This document shows, in pieces, positions 16,194-24,740 of a stretch of 64,000 nt of DNA (the first letter of the stretch is position 1; every line of letters starts with the position of its first letter). Made by a program: the position numbers and the translations under genes. The stretch comes from Streptomyces sp. NBC_00193 (GTDB lineage Bacteria; Actinomycetota; Actinomycetes; Streptomycetales; Streptomycetaceae). The notes under the pieces are model-generated. The model worked only from the letters and a program-made list of their open reading frames with translations. It had not been told where the DNA came from and made no database searches. Location: positions 4,154,001-4,218,000 of the forward strand of contig NZ_JAPEMM010000001.1 of NCBI RefSeq assembly GCF_026342735.1. Direction: 5' to 3'.

Positions 16194-19100
16194 ATGCTCA
16201 ACAACGAAAATGACAACGTCACCAACGGTGCCGCCGACGCAGGCAGCCCGAGCGACAACCTGCCGCCGCGCAGGCGCCGGCGTGCCGCGTCCCGCCCGGC
16301 CGGCCCGCCCGGCGGCGCCGTAGCCGCCGCCGAGACCGCTCCCGCGCCCGTGGTGGCCGCAGCTCCCGCCGAGGAGGCCGCCCCGGCCGCCGCCCCGGCC
16401 CGTACCCGTCGCCGTGCGACCCGCGCCGTGGCCGCCCCCGAGGCGTCCGCCGCCGAGGTCGTGGTCGAGGCTCCCGCCGCGGCAGCCGCTCCGGTCGTCG
16501 AGGAGCCCGCTGCTCCGGCCCCGCGTGCCCGTCGCCGTGCGACCCGCGCCGTGGCCGCCCCCGAGGCGCCCGTCGCGGAGGCAGTGGTCGAGGCTCCCGT
16601 GGCCGCCCCGGTCGCCGAGGCCGTCGAGGAGCCCGCTGCTCCGGCCCCGCGTGCCCGTCGCCGTGCGACCCGTGCCGTGGCCGCTCCCGAGGCGCCCGTC
16701 GCGGAGGCAGTGGTCGAGGCTCCCGTGGCCGCCCCGGTCGCCGAGGCCGTCGAGGAGCCCGCTGCTCCGGCCCCGCGTGCCCGTCGCCGTGCGACCCGTG
16801 CCGTGGCCGCTCCCGAGGCGCCCGTCGCGGAGGCAGTGGTCGAGGCTCCCGTGGCCGCCCCGGTCGCCGAGGCCGTCGAGGAGCCCGCTGCTCCGGCCCC
16901 GCGTGCCCGTCGCCGTGCCACCCGCGCCGTGACCGCCCCCGAGGCGCCCGCCGCCGAGGCCGTCACCCCCGACACCGCCGTGGCCGAGGCCCCGGTGGCC
17001 GCCGCCAAGGCCACCGTCACCGTGGCCGACGCCGTGGACTCCCCGAAGCGCGGCGGCCGCCGCCGCGCCACCCGTTCCACCACCGCCCCGGCCGCCGCCG
17101 CGCAGCCCGTGGCTCCCGCCGCAGCGCAGCCGGCGGCTCCCGCCGCCGAAGCGCCGGCCCGCGGCCGCCGCGCCGGGCGCCCCGCCGTCGCCGTGTTCCA
17201 GGCCCCGGTGTTCGCCGAGCCGATGTTCCAGACCCCGGAGACCGCGGCCATGATGGCCGCGGCCGCCGCTGCCGCCGCCCCGGTCGAGGAGCTCGACGAG
17301 GAGGAGCTCGACCTCGTCGAGACCGAGGTCGAGGCCGAGGCCGCTCCGGCCCCCGCCCCACAGCCGGCCGGCCGTCGCCGCCGCCGTGGCCGCGGAGCCG
17401 CCGCCGAGACCGCCGCGCCCGTGGCCCCGGCTCCGGCCGCCGCCGCGCCGTCCGGCCCGGTCACACTGGCCGACGTAGAGCTGGTCGAGGAAGAGGCCGA
17501 GGCCGAGCTCGAAGGCTCCGCCGAGGAGGACTTCGACGAGTCGGACGGCCGCCCGTCGCGCCGTCGCCGCCGTGGTGGCCGTCGCCGCCGTCGCGGTGAG
17601 GCCGCCGACCTCGACGAGTCGGCCGAGGAAGAGGCCGAGTCCGAGGAGGCCGAGTCCGCCGAGGACGCGGACACCGAAGAGGCCGAGGACGACGAGGAGA
17701 ACGGGGCCCTCGGCTCCAGCTCCAGCCGTCGTCGCCGGCGTCGACGCCGTCGCAGCGGTGACGGTGGCACGGACGCCGACGCGGCCGAGGACGACGGTGT
17801 GCGCACGGTCGTCAAGGTCCGCGAGCCGCGCCCGGCGCGCGAGCGGGCGGAGGCCCTCACCGGCTCCACCTCCTCCGACGAGGTCCAGTCCATCAAGGGC
17901 TCGACCCGCCTGGAGGCCAAGAAGCAGCGCCGCCGCGAGGGCCGCGAGCAGGGCCGCCGCCGCGTCCCGATCATCACCGAGGCCGAGTTCCTGGCCCGCC
18001 GCGAGGCCGTCGAGCGCGTCATGGTCGTCCGCCAGTCCGGCGAGCGCACCCAGATCGGCGTCCTCGAGGACAACGTGCTCGTCGAGCACTACGTCAACAA
18101 GGAAGAAGCCACCTCGTACGTCGGCAACGTCTACCTGGGCAAGGTCCAGAACGTGCTGCCGTCCATGGAGGCCGCCTTCATCGACATCGGCAAGGGCCGC
18201 AACGCGGTCCTGTACGCCGGTGAGGTCAACTTCGAGGCGCTCGGCATGGCCAACGGGCCGCGCCGCATCGAGTCCGCCCTCAAGTCCGGCCAGTCGGTCC
18301 TGGTGCAGGTCACCAAGGACCCGATCGGCCACAAGGGCGCCCGCCTGACCAGCCAGGTCTCGCTGCCCGGCCGCTACCTGGTCTACGTGCCCGAGGGCTC
18401 GATGACCGGCATCAGCCGCAAGCTGCCCGACACCGAGCGCGCGCGCCTGAAGACCATCCTCAAGAAGATCGTCCCCGAGGACGCGGGCGTCATCGTGCGC
18501 ACCGCAGCCGAGGGTGCGAGCGAGGACGAGCTGCGCCGCGACGTCGAGCGTCTGCAGGCCCAGTGGGAGGACATCCAGAAGAAGTCGAAGCAGCTCACGA
18601 CCTCTTCGCCGAGCCTCCTGTACGGCGAGCCGGACATGACCGTCCGCGTCGTGCGCGACATCTTCAACGAGGACTTCACCAAGGTCATCGTCAGCGGTGA
18701 CAGCGCCTGGGAGACCATCCACGGCTACGTGAACCACGTGGCCCCGGACCTGGCCGACCGGCTGAAGCGCTGGACCTCCGAGGTGGACGTCTTCGCGACG
18801 TACCGGATCGACGAGCAGCTCGCCAAGGCGCTCGACCGCAAGGTGTGGCTGCCCTCGGGCGGTTCGCTCGTGATCGACAAGACCGAAGCGATGATCGTCA
18901 TCGACGTCAACACCGGCAAGTTCACCGGTCAGGGCGGCAACCTCGAGGAGACCGTCACCAGGAACAACCTGGAGGCGGCCGAGGAGATCGTGCGCCAGCT
19001 GCGGCTGCGCGACCTCGGCGGCATCGTGGTCATCGACTTCATCGACATGGTCCTGGAGTCCAACCGCGACCTGGTCCTGCGGCGCATGCTGGAGTGCCTG

Positions 19101-20306
19101 GGCCGTGACCGCACCAAGCACCAGGTCGCCGAGGTGACCTCGCTGGGTCTGGTCCAGATGACCCGCAAGCGCGTGGGCCAGGGTCTGCTGGAGTCCTTCT
19201 CCGAGACCTGCGTCCACTGCAACGGCCGCGGCGTCATCGTGCACATGGAGACCCCGACCGTGGTCGGCGGCGGTGGCAACGGCAAGCGCTCCAAGCGCCG
19301 CGGTGGCCAGGCCGGACACGAGCACGACCACGAGATCGAGGCCGTGGACACCGCCGAGGGCGAGGTCTACGAGATCGAGACCGAGGCGGAACTGGCCGCG
19401 GAGGTGGCCGCCCCCGTGGCGCTGCCCGAGCCCTCCTTCGTCGACGACGAGGAGCTCTACAGCAGCCCGGCCGAGGCCGAGGCGGCTGCCGGAGTGAGCG
19501 GGCGCCGCAACCGCCGCCGCGCCACCCGCAAGGCGACCGCTCCGGCGGGCGCCCCGCGCGGTGCGGCGACGGACCGCACCCCGGCGGCCGCGGCCCCCGT
19601 GGCCGAGCCCGAGCCGGTGGTCGAGGCCGAGGTGGAGCTCGTCGAGGCCGTCGAGGCCGCAGAGCCCGAGGCCGTCGTCGAGATCGCCGAGGCGGTCGTC
19701 GCGGAGCCGGTCGCGGAGGAGGCCCCCAAGGGCCGCACCCGCCGTCGCGCCACCCGGAAGGCGACCGCTCCGGCGGGCGCCCCGGCCGAGGCGGTCCAGG
19801 CCCCGGAGCCGGTGATCGAGGCCCCCGTGGCCGAGCCGGAGCCGGAGCCCGAGATCGCCGTCGAGATCGCCGCGCCGGTCGTCGTCGAGGCCCCGGCCGA
19901 GACGGTCGAGGCCGCGCCGGCCCGTCCGCGTCGCCGTGCCACCCGTAAGGCCACTGCTCCGGCCGGTTCCCCGGCGGGCGCGGAGGCGGCCGTACTGGTC
20001 GTCGAGGCGCCGGTCGAGACGCCGGCACAGGCCCCCGAGGAGGCGGCCGAGGCCGTCGTCGAGGAGGCCGCCCCGGCGGCTCCCGCCAAGAAGGCGGTCC
20101 GCAAGACGGCCGCCAAGAAGGCGACCACGACCGCGGCGAAGAAGGCCCCGGCCAAGAAGGCGGCGGCCGTGAAGAAGACCGCGGCCAAGAAGACGACGAC
20201 CGCCAAGACGGCCGCGAAGAAGACGGCCACGAAGCGGGCTACGAAGAAGACCGCGGCGGCCGAGCAGCAGACGCTGCCCTCCGTCTCGGCTCCGACCGAA
20301 GCCTGA
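16194..20306 (+). CDS. rne: ribonuclease E/G family endoribonuclease (RNase ES type)
   Basis: 1370 residues. The catalytic core lies in the middle: S1 domain about 617-685 (IGVLEDNVLVEHYV, YLGKVQNVLPSM), the DNase I-like catalytic part with IDVNTGKF (near 902-909) and GGIVVIDFIDM (near 940-950), and the Zn-link CVHC at Cys1006/Cys1009. This is the reversed layout known for Streptomyces RNase ES, with low-complexity arms on both sides. The N-terminal arm holds an Ala/Pro/Arg tandem repeat and long acidic stretches. The C-terminal arm has three RRRATRKATAPAG units and a histone-like KKA/KKT tail. RRRATR occurs nine times in all, a likely RNA- or partner-binding element. Processes rRNA and degrades mRNA. 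Confidence 0.96.
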   Translation: MLNNENDNVTNGAADAGSPSDNLPPRRRRRAASRPAGPPGGAVAAAETAPAPVVAAAPAEEAAPAAAPARTRRRATRAVAAPEASAAEVVVEAPAAAAAPVVEEPAAPAPRARRRATRAVAAPEAPVAEAVVEAPVAAPVAEAVEEPAAPAPRARRRATRAVAAPEAPVAEAVVEAPVAAPVAEAVEEPAAPAPRARRRATRAVAAPEAPVAEAVVEAPVAAPVAEAVEEPAAPAPRARRRATRAVTAPEAPAAEAVTPDTAVAEAPVAAAKATVTVADAVDSPKRGGRRRATRSTTAPAAAAQPVAPAAAQPAAPAAEAPARGRRAGRPAVAVFQAPVFAEPMFQTPETAAMMAAAAAAAAPVEELDEEELDLVETEVEAEAAPAPAPQPAGRRRRRGRGAAAETAAPVAPAPAAAAPSGPVTLADVELVEEEAEAELEGSAEEDFDESDGRPSRRRRRGGRRRRRGEAADLDESAEEEAESEEAESAEDADTEEAEDDEENGALGSSSSRRRRRRRRRSGDGGTDADAAEDDGVRTVVKVREPRPARERAEALTGSTSSDEVQSIKGSTRLEAKKQRRREGREQGRRRVPIITEAEFLARREAVERVMVVRQSGERTQIGVLEDNVLVEHYVNKEEATSYVGNVYLGKVQNVLPSMEAAFIDIGKGRNAVLYAGEVNFEALGMANGPRRIESALKSGQSVLVQVTKDPIGHKGARLTSQVSLPGRYLVYVPEGSMTGISRKLPDTERARLKTILKKIVPEDAGVIVRTAAEGASEDELRRDVERLQAQWEDIQKKSKQLTTSSPSLLYGEPDMTVRVVRDIFNEDFTKVIVSGDSAWETIHGYVNHVAPDLADRLKRWTSEVDVFATYRIDEQLAKALDRKVWLPSGGSLVIDKTEAMIVIDVNTGKFTGQGGNLEETVTRNNLEAAEEIVRQLRLRDLGGIVVIDFIDMVLESNRDLVLRRMLECLGRDRTKHQVAEVTSLGLVQMTRKRVGQGLLESFSETCVHCNGRGVIVHMETPTVVGGGGNGKRSKRRGGQAGHEHDHEIEAVDTAEGEVYEIETEAELAAEVAAPVALPEPSFVDDEELYSSPAEAEAAAGVSGRRNRRRATRKATAPAGAPRGAATDRTPAAAAPVAEPEPVVEAEVELVEAVEAAEPEAVVEIAEAVVAEPVAEEAPKGRTRRRATRKATAPAGAPAEAVQAPEPVIEAPVAEPEPEPEIAVEIAAPVVVEAPAETVEAAPARPRRRATRKATAPAGSPAGAEAAVLVVEAPVETPAQAPEEAAEAVVEEAAPAAPAKKAVRKTAAKKATTTAAKKAPAKKAAAVKKTAAKKTTTAKTAAKKTATKRATKKTAAAEQQTLPSVSAPTEA
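16500..16960 (+). repeat. 126-bp tandem repeat inside rne
   Basis: Three full 126-bp units begin at 16500, 16626 and 16752 and a diverging fourth at 16878. Units 2 and 3 are identical; unit 1 differs at two silent positions. Each encodes 42 residues containing RARRRATRAV followed by an acidic Ala/Val/Glu stretch. The near-identity of the DNA points to recent expansion and makes copy number likely to vary among strains. Confidence 0.95.
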
Positions 20307-20328
20307 TCCGCGGATCGCGTTCCACCGG

Positions 20329-20362
20329 CCCCCGCCCGGCACCCTTCGGTGCCGGGCGGGGG
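20329..20362 (+). terminator. hairpin terminator after rne
   Basis: A perfect 15-bp stem (20329-20343 with 20348-20362) with a CTTC tetraloop lies 23 bases past the rne stop. Confidence 0.85.
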
Positions 20363-20530
20363 CTTCGGCCTTCAAAGCTGCGCGGAGGCGCGTGCGCGGC
20401 CCTGCGGGGCGACGGCCGCACCTGGCCCGTCCAGGCCGGCCGGGAGGGCCCGTACGGGGTCTCAGCGGCACCGTGCAGGACGGCTCGACCGGCCTGGACG
20501 GGTGGCCGAGCCCGTCTCCGAGACCCCGGT

Positions 20531-20559
20531 TTGACCCCTCCGACCGGGCCCCGTAACCT
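20531..20559 (+). promoter_or_regulatory. housekeeping promoter for rplU-rpmA
   Basis: TTGACC (20531-20536) and TAACCT (20554-20559) are separated by 17 bases, the best sigma-70-type match in the window. It predicts a leader of about 145 bases. In the 406-base gap between rne and rplU, the only other structures I see are the rne terminator and two leader hairpins (20617-20629 and 20643-20670), which could take part in ribosomal-protein control. Confidence 0.75.
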
Positions 20560-20712
20560 AGGTCGCTGGCGTGTCTATGCGCACGCCAATCCACTGAGCA
20601 CCTCACCTCCCGTACCGCCGCCTCGCGGCTGGGGCGGGGGAGGCCGGCCTGCGGTTCACGCGGGGCCGGCTGGCTTCAGGGGTTCCCGATTTCGAGTGAG
20701 AGAGAGATCCGC

Positions 20713-21033
20713 GTGTACGCCATCGTGCGCAGCGGTGGTCGCCAGCACAAGGTTGCTGTCGGCGACATCGTTGAAGTTGACAAGATTCCCACTGCCAAGG
20801 TTGGCGACACGGTCGAGCTCTCGACCCTGCTCGTTGTCGACGGCGAAGCCGTGACCAGCGACCCGTGGGTCCTGGCCGGCATCAAGGTCCAGGCCGAGAT
20901 CGTGGACCACCACAAGGGTGCCAAGATCGACATCCTTCGGTACAAGAACAAGACCGGCTACCGCCGTCGCCAGGGTCACCGCCAGCAGTACACGGCGATC
21001 AAGGTCACCGGTATCCCCGCGGCTGCGAAGTAA
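20713..21033 (+). CDS. rplU: 50S ribosomal protein L21
   Basis: 106 residues, full length for bL21, starting at GTG 20713 after a purine-rich GAGAGAGA. The conserved MYAIVRSGGRQHKVAVGD opening and the basic YRRRQGHRQQYT segment that contacts 23S rRNA are present. It forms a two-gene operon with rpmA, 13 bases apart. Confidence 0.98.
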   Translation: MYAIVRSGGRQHKVAVGDIVEVDKIPTAKVGDTVELSTLLVVDGEAVTSDPWVLAGIKVQAEIVDHHKGAKIDILRYKNKTGYRRRQGHRQQYTAIKVTGIPAAAK

Positions 21034-21046
21034 GAGGGACTGAGAC

Positions 21047-21301
21047 ATGGCACACAAGAAGGGCGCATCGTCCACCCGGAACGGGCGCGATTCCAACGCT
21101 CAGCGGCTCGGCGTGAAGCGCTTCGGCGGTCAGGTCGTTTCCGCTGGTGAGATCCTCGTCCGCCAGCGCGGCACCCACTTCCACCCGGGTTCGGGTGTCG
21201 GTCGTGGTGGCGACGACACGCTGTTCGCGCTGCAGGCCGGTTCGGTCGAGTTCGGCACGCACCGTGGCCGCAAGGTCGTCAACATCGTTCCGGCCGCCTG
21301 A
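21047..21301 (+). CDS. rpmA: 50S ribosomal protein L27
   Basis: 84 residues. MAHKKGASSTRNGRDSNAQ at the N-terminus reaches toward the peptidyl transferase centre in known structures, and begins directly at Ala2 without the cleavable N-terminal extension found in Firmicutes. The VKRFGGQVVSAGEILVRQRG core is standard. Followed by a long terminator. Confidence 0.98.
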   Translation: MAHKKGASSTRNGRDSNAQRLGVKRFGGQVVSAGEILVRQRGTHFHPGSGVGRGGDDTLFALQAGSVEFGTHRGRKVVNIVPAA

Positions 21302-21336
21302 TTCAGCTCCTGCTGATCTGAAGCGTTCGTAACACC

Positions 21337-21393
21337 CCGAGGGCGGATCTCAACTCTTCCCGGCGTCAGCCGGGAAGAGAGGTCCGCCCTCGG
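21337..21393 (+). terminator. two-stage hairpin terminator after rpmA
   Basis: An outer 11-bp stem (21337-21347 with 21383-21393) surrounds an inner 11-bp stem (21354-21364 with 21369-21379) with a GTCA loop. Confidence 0.85.
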
Positions 21394-21397
21394 CGCG

Positions 21398-21428
21398 TTG
21401 TCACATAGACACGTTTAATGGGTAGCAA
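21398..21428 (+). promoter_or_regulatory. possible obgE promoter
   Basis: TTGTCA (21398-21403) and TAGCAA (21423-21428) are 19 bases apart, directly after the rpmA terminator and 54 bases before obgE. The -10 lacks the usual final T. Confidence 0.35.
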
Positions 21429-21481
21429 GGCCTACCCCCCGGGCTTTCCGGGATATTCCCGCTGTATCTGGAGGAACAACC

Positions 21482-22924
21482 ATGACCACCTTCGTGGACC
21501 GCGTCGAGCTGCACGTCGCCGCGGGTAACGGGGGCCACGGCTGCGCCTCCGTTCACCGGGAGAAGTTCAAGCCGCTCGGCGGCCCCGATGGCGGCAACGG
21601 CGGCCGTGGCGGCGACGTCATCCTGGTGGTCGAGCAGTCGATCACCACCCTGCTGGAGTACCACCACAGCCCCCACCGCAAGGCCACCAACGGCCAGCCC
21701 GGCGCGGGCGACAACCGTTCCGGCAAGGACGGCCAGGACATCATCCTGCCCGTGCCGGACGGCACCGTCGTCCTCGACAAGGAGGGCAACGTCCTCGCCG
21801 ACCTCGTCGGCCAGGGCACCACCTACGTGGCGGCCGAAGGCGGCCGCGGCGGCCTCGGCAACGCGGCGCTCTCCTCCGCCCGCCGCAAGGCCCCCGGCTT
21901 CGCGCTCCTCGGCGTACCCGGTACCGGCGGCGACGTCATCCTGGAGCTCAAGACCGTCGCCGACGTGGCGCTGGTCGGCTTCCCGAGCGCCGGCAAGTCC
22001 TCGCTGATCTCGGTGCTCTCCGCGGCCAAGCCGAAGATCGCCGACTACCCCTTCACCACCCTCGTCCCGAACCTGGGCGTCGTCACCGCCGGCTCGACGG
22101 TCTACACGATCGCCGACGTCCCGGGCCTCATCCCCGGCGCCAGCCAGGGCAAGGGCCTCGGCCTGGAGTTCCTGCGCCACGTCGAGCGCTGCTCGATCCT
22201 CGTGCACGTCCTGGACACCGCCACCCTGGAGTCCGACCGCGACCCGCTGGCCGACCTCGACGCCATCGAGGAGGAGCTGAAGCTCTACGGCGGCGGCCTG
22301 GAGAAGCGCCCGCGCCTCGTCGTCCTCAACAAGGTCGACATCCCCGACGGCAAGGACCTCGCCGACATCGTCCGCCCGGACCTGGAGGCCCGCGGCTACA
22401 AGGTCTTCGAAGTCTCCGCCGTCGACCGTACGGGCCTGAAGGAGCTGTCCTACTTCCTGGCCGAGGTCATCGCGAAGTTCCGCGCCCGCAAGCCGAAGGA
22501 GGAGGCGACCCGCATCGTCATCCGCCCGAAGGCCGTGGACGACTCGGGCTTCACCATCACCTACGACGAGGCCGAGGACGTGTACCGCGTGCGCGGCGAG
22601 AAGCCGGAGCGCTGGGTCCGCCAGACCGACTTCAACATCGACGAGGCCGTCGGCTACCTCGCCGACCGCCTCAACCGCCTCGGCGTCGAGGCGGCGCTGA
22701 AGAAGGCCGGTGCCCGTGCGGGTGACGGCGTGGCCATCGGTTCCGACGACAACGCGGTCGTGTTCGACTGGGAGCCGACGATGATGGCCGGCGCCGAGAT
22801 GCTGGGCCGCCGCGGTGAGGACCACCGTCTGGAGGCGCCGCGTCCGGCGACCACGCGCCGCAAGGAGAAGGAAGCCGAGCGGGATTCCGCCCAGAAGGAG
22901 TACGACGAGTTCCGTCCCTTCTGA
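21482..22924 (+). CDS. obgE: GTPase ObgE/CgtA
   Basis: Ribosome-associated GTPase; in Streptomyces Obg is linked to growth and the onset of aerial development. 480 residues: glycine-rich Obg fold (1-158; GGPDGGNGGRGGDV), G domain with P-loop GFPSAGKSS (about 166-174), switch DVPGLIPGAS and NKVD, then the actinobacterial C-terminal OCT domain (from about 345) and a charged tail. GGAGG lies seven bases before ATG 21482. Confidence 0.97.
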   Translation: MTTFVDRVELHVAAGNGGHGCASVHREKFKPLGGPDGGNGGRGGDVILVVEQSITTLLEYHHSPHRKATNGQPGAGDNRSGKDGQDIILPVPDGTVVLDKEGNVLADLVGQGTTYVAAEGGRGGLGNAALSSARRKAPGFALLGVPGTGGDVILELKTVADVALVGFPSAGKSSLISVLSAAKPKIADYPFTTLVPNLGVVTAGSTVYTIADVPGLIPGASQGKGLGLEFLRHVERCSILVHVLDTATLESDRDPLADLDAIEEELKLYGGGLEKRPRLVVLNKVDIPDGKDLADIVRPDLEARGYKVFEVSAVDRTGLKELSYFLAEVIAKFRARKPKEEATRIVIRPKAVDDSGFTITYDEAEDVYRVRGEKPERWVRQTDFNIDEAVGYLADRLNRLGVEAALKKAGARAGDGVAIGSDDNAVVFDWEPTMMAGAEMLGRRGEDHRLEAPRPATTRRKEKEAERDSAQKEYDEFRPF

Positions 22925-22942
22925 CCGGGCCGTGACCGAGGG

Positions 22943-22966
22943 CGACGGCCGGGTCTCCGGCCGTCG
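22943..22966 (+). terminator. hairpin terminator after obgE
   Basis: A perfect 10-bp stem (22943-22952 with 22957-22966) with a GTCT loop lies 18 bases past the obgE stop. Confidence 0.65.
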
Positions 22967-23042
22967 TCACAGGCTCGTCACAGGATTCCGGTTATCCCCC
23001 GTTCGGGTGACCCGTCTTAAGGTCACGTTTACTCCAGTGGCC

Positions 23043-23048
23043 TAGGAT
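23043..23048 (+). promoter_or_regulatory. -10 box (TAGGAT) for a leaderless glycosyltransferase transcript
   Basis: The consensus TAGGAT ends six bases before GTG 23055, which has no Shine-Dalgarno. Transcription would begin on the start codon. Confidence 0.55.
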
Positions 23049-23054
23049 CCACGA

Positions 23055-24677
23055 GTGACGAGCACCCATACCCCCACAGTTGCCGTCGTCGTGATCGCGT
23101 ACAACGATGCCGCGCTCGTCGGTCAGGCCGTCTCCTCGGCCCTCGCCCAAGGCCCGGTCGTTGCCGAGGTCATCGCGGTCAACGATGCGTCCTGCGACGG
23201 CACCGCCGAGGTGCTGGACGAGCTGGCGGCCCGCCACCCGCGCGTGAAGGTCGTGCACCGCACGGAGAACAGCGGGGGTTGTGGCACCCCCCGCAACGAC
23301 GGGATCGCCGCCGCCACCGCCCCGTACGTCATGTTCCTGGACAGCGACGACGTCCTGCCCCGCGGGGCCGTCGAGGCCCTGGTGTCCGCGGCCGGGGAAC
23401 ACCGGTCGCCGGTCACCGTCGGCTCGTGCGTCCGCCGCGAACTGCCCGAGAGCCGTGACGTGCCCTGGGTGCCCGGCCTGTACACGCCGGGCGAGGTCAT
23501 CGAGCGCCCGGCGGACCGTCCGGAGCTGGTCCGCGACACCCTCTGCGTCAACAAGCTGTACGAGCGGGCCTTCCTGGACATGTACGGGATCCGCTTCCCG
23601 GACGGCCGCTTCATCTACGAGGACTTCGTCTTCACCGCCCGCGTACTGGCCGCCCGCCCCCGCATCGCGGTGATCGGCGACCTCGTCTACGTGTGGCACG
23701 TGCGCCGCAACGCCGCCCAGGTCTCCATCTCCCTGGACCGCAAGGACGTCGGCAACTGGAGCGCGCGCGTGGAGGCCCACCGCGTGGCCTCCCGGCTGAT
23801 GAAGGCGTCCTCCCCGGAGCTGGGCCGGGCCTGCCAGGTGAAGTTCCTGGAGTACGACCTGCGCATGTACCTGCGCGAGCTCGGCGAGGACCCCGGCTAC
23901 CAGGCCGCCTGGTGGACGCTGACCCGTGACTACGTCGCCGGGTTCTCCGAAGCCGACATCGAGGCCGCCGGGGCGCACGCCCGCTGGATCGTACGAGTAC
24001 TGCGCGCCACCGAGGTGCCGCCCGCCCCCGCCGACCTGCTGCGGCTGACCCGCTTCGCCGCCGACCCGCCCCGCCTGCTGCCCCCGTACGCGACCAACCC
24101 CTCCGGGACGCCGGTCTGGAGCGACACGCTGCCGGTGGAGCTGGACCGGCTGAACGAGCTGGAGACGGCGGACCTGCCCGTCACCATCGACGCCGAACCG
24201 AGCGGCTGCGCAGGGCTCCGGATCCAGGTCCACGACCTGTACGGGCGGCTCGCCGCGGCCGGCCCGCGCACCGTCCAGCTGCGCTTCCAGCCCCGGGGCG
24301 ACCTGGGGGAGCTGCTGGTCGCCGAACCGGTGGAGCTCATTCCCGCCGCGGACGGCCTGCGGTGGACCGCGGAGCTGCCCTTCCGGCTCACCACGCTGGC
24401 GCGCCTCGGACGGGGCGAGGGCCGGCGGGGCCTGCAGGCGTGGGACGTGAAACTGAACGTGGAGTGCGCCGACGGCAGCTCCGTGCTCACCTCCCCCCGC
24501 CCCCTCAGCCGCCTCCTGCACCGACGGGTGCTGCCCAGCAGCCGGTACGGTGTGCTGTTGGCGCAGCCGTACCGCACGACCGGGGGATCCCTGGCGCTGC
24601 GGCTCGCGCCCGGTGCCGCGGGTGTCATGAGCCTGGCCCGTCACCGGTTCCACCGGGCGCGCATAGTGCGCGGCTAG
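23055..24677 (+). CDS. family 2 glycosyltransferase
   Basis: 540 residues. The N-terminal about 230 residues are a GT-A glycosyltransferase: VVVIAYNDAALVGQAV, nucleotide-binding VNDASCDGT, ENSGGCGTPRNDGI, and the metal-binding DSDD in MFLDSDDV. The rest is an accessory region ending in beta-rich sequence (WDVKLNVECADGS). The same layout, including ENSGGCG.PRN.GI, occurs in the first part of the 959-residue protein at 26982-29861, so the two are paralogues; this one lacks the glycerophosphotransferase domain. Probably cytoplasmic, adding sugars to a surface glycan. Donor and acceptor cannot be inferred. Confidence 0.9.
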   Translation: MTSTHTPTVAVVVIAYNDAALVGQAVSSALAQGPVVAEVIAVNDASCDGTAEVLDELAARHPRVKVVHRTENSGGCGTPRNDGIAAATAPYVMFLDSDDVLPRGAVEALVSAAGEHRSPVTVGSCVRRELPESRDVPWVPGLYTPGEVIERPADRPELVRDTLCVNKLYERAFLDMYGIRFPDGRFIYEDFVFTARVLAARPRIAVIGDLVYVWHVRRNAAQVSISLDRKDVGNWSARVEAHRVASRLMKASSPELGRACQVKFLEYDLRMYLRELGEDPGYQAAWWTLTRDYVAGFSEADIEAAGAHARWIVRVLRATEVPPAPADLLRLTRFAADPPRLLPPYATNPSGTPVWSDTLPVELDRLNELETADLPVTIDAEPSGCAGLRIQVHDLYGRLAAAGPRTVQLRFQPRGDLGELLVAEPVELIPAADGLRWTAELPFRLTTLARLGRGEGRRGLQAWDVKLNVECADGSSVLTSPRPLSRLLHRRVLPSSRYGVLLAQPYRTTGGSLALRLAPGAAGVMSLARHRFHRARIVRG

Positions 24678-24740
24678 AGCGGAACGGCTGAACGGTCCGG
24701 CGCCGGACGAGACGTACGAAAGATATTTGGGGAGACACGC

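Noticed and set aside
16500..16960. CRISPR-like array.
   Set aside because: The repeats are contiguous, in frame and coding, with no unique spacers.
16050..20606. A 1.5-kb-codon open frame on the minus strand opposite rne.
   Set aside because: Low-complexity Gly/Leu/Arg/Asp composition expected as the shadow of an Ala/Glu/Arg-rich gene in high-G+C DNA; no domain and no ribosome binding site.
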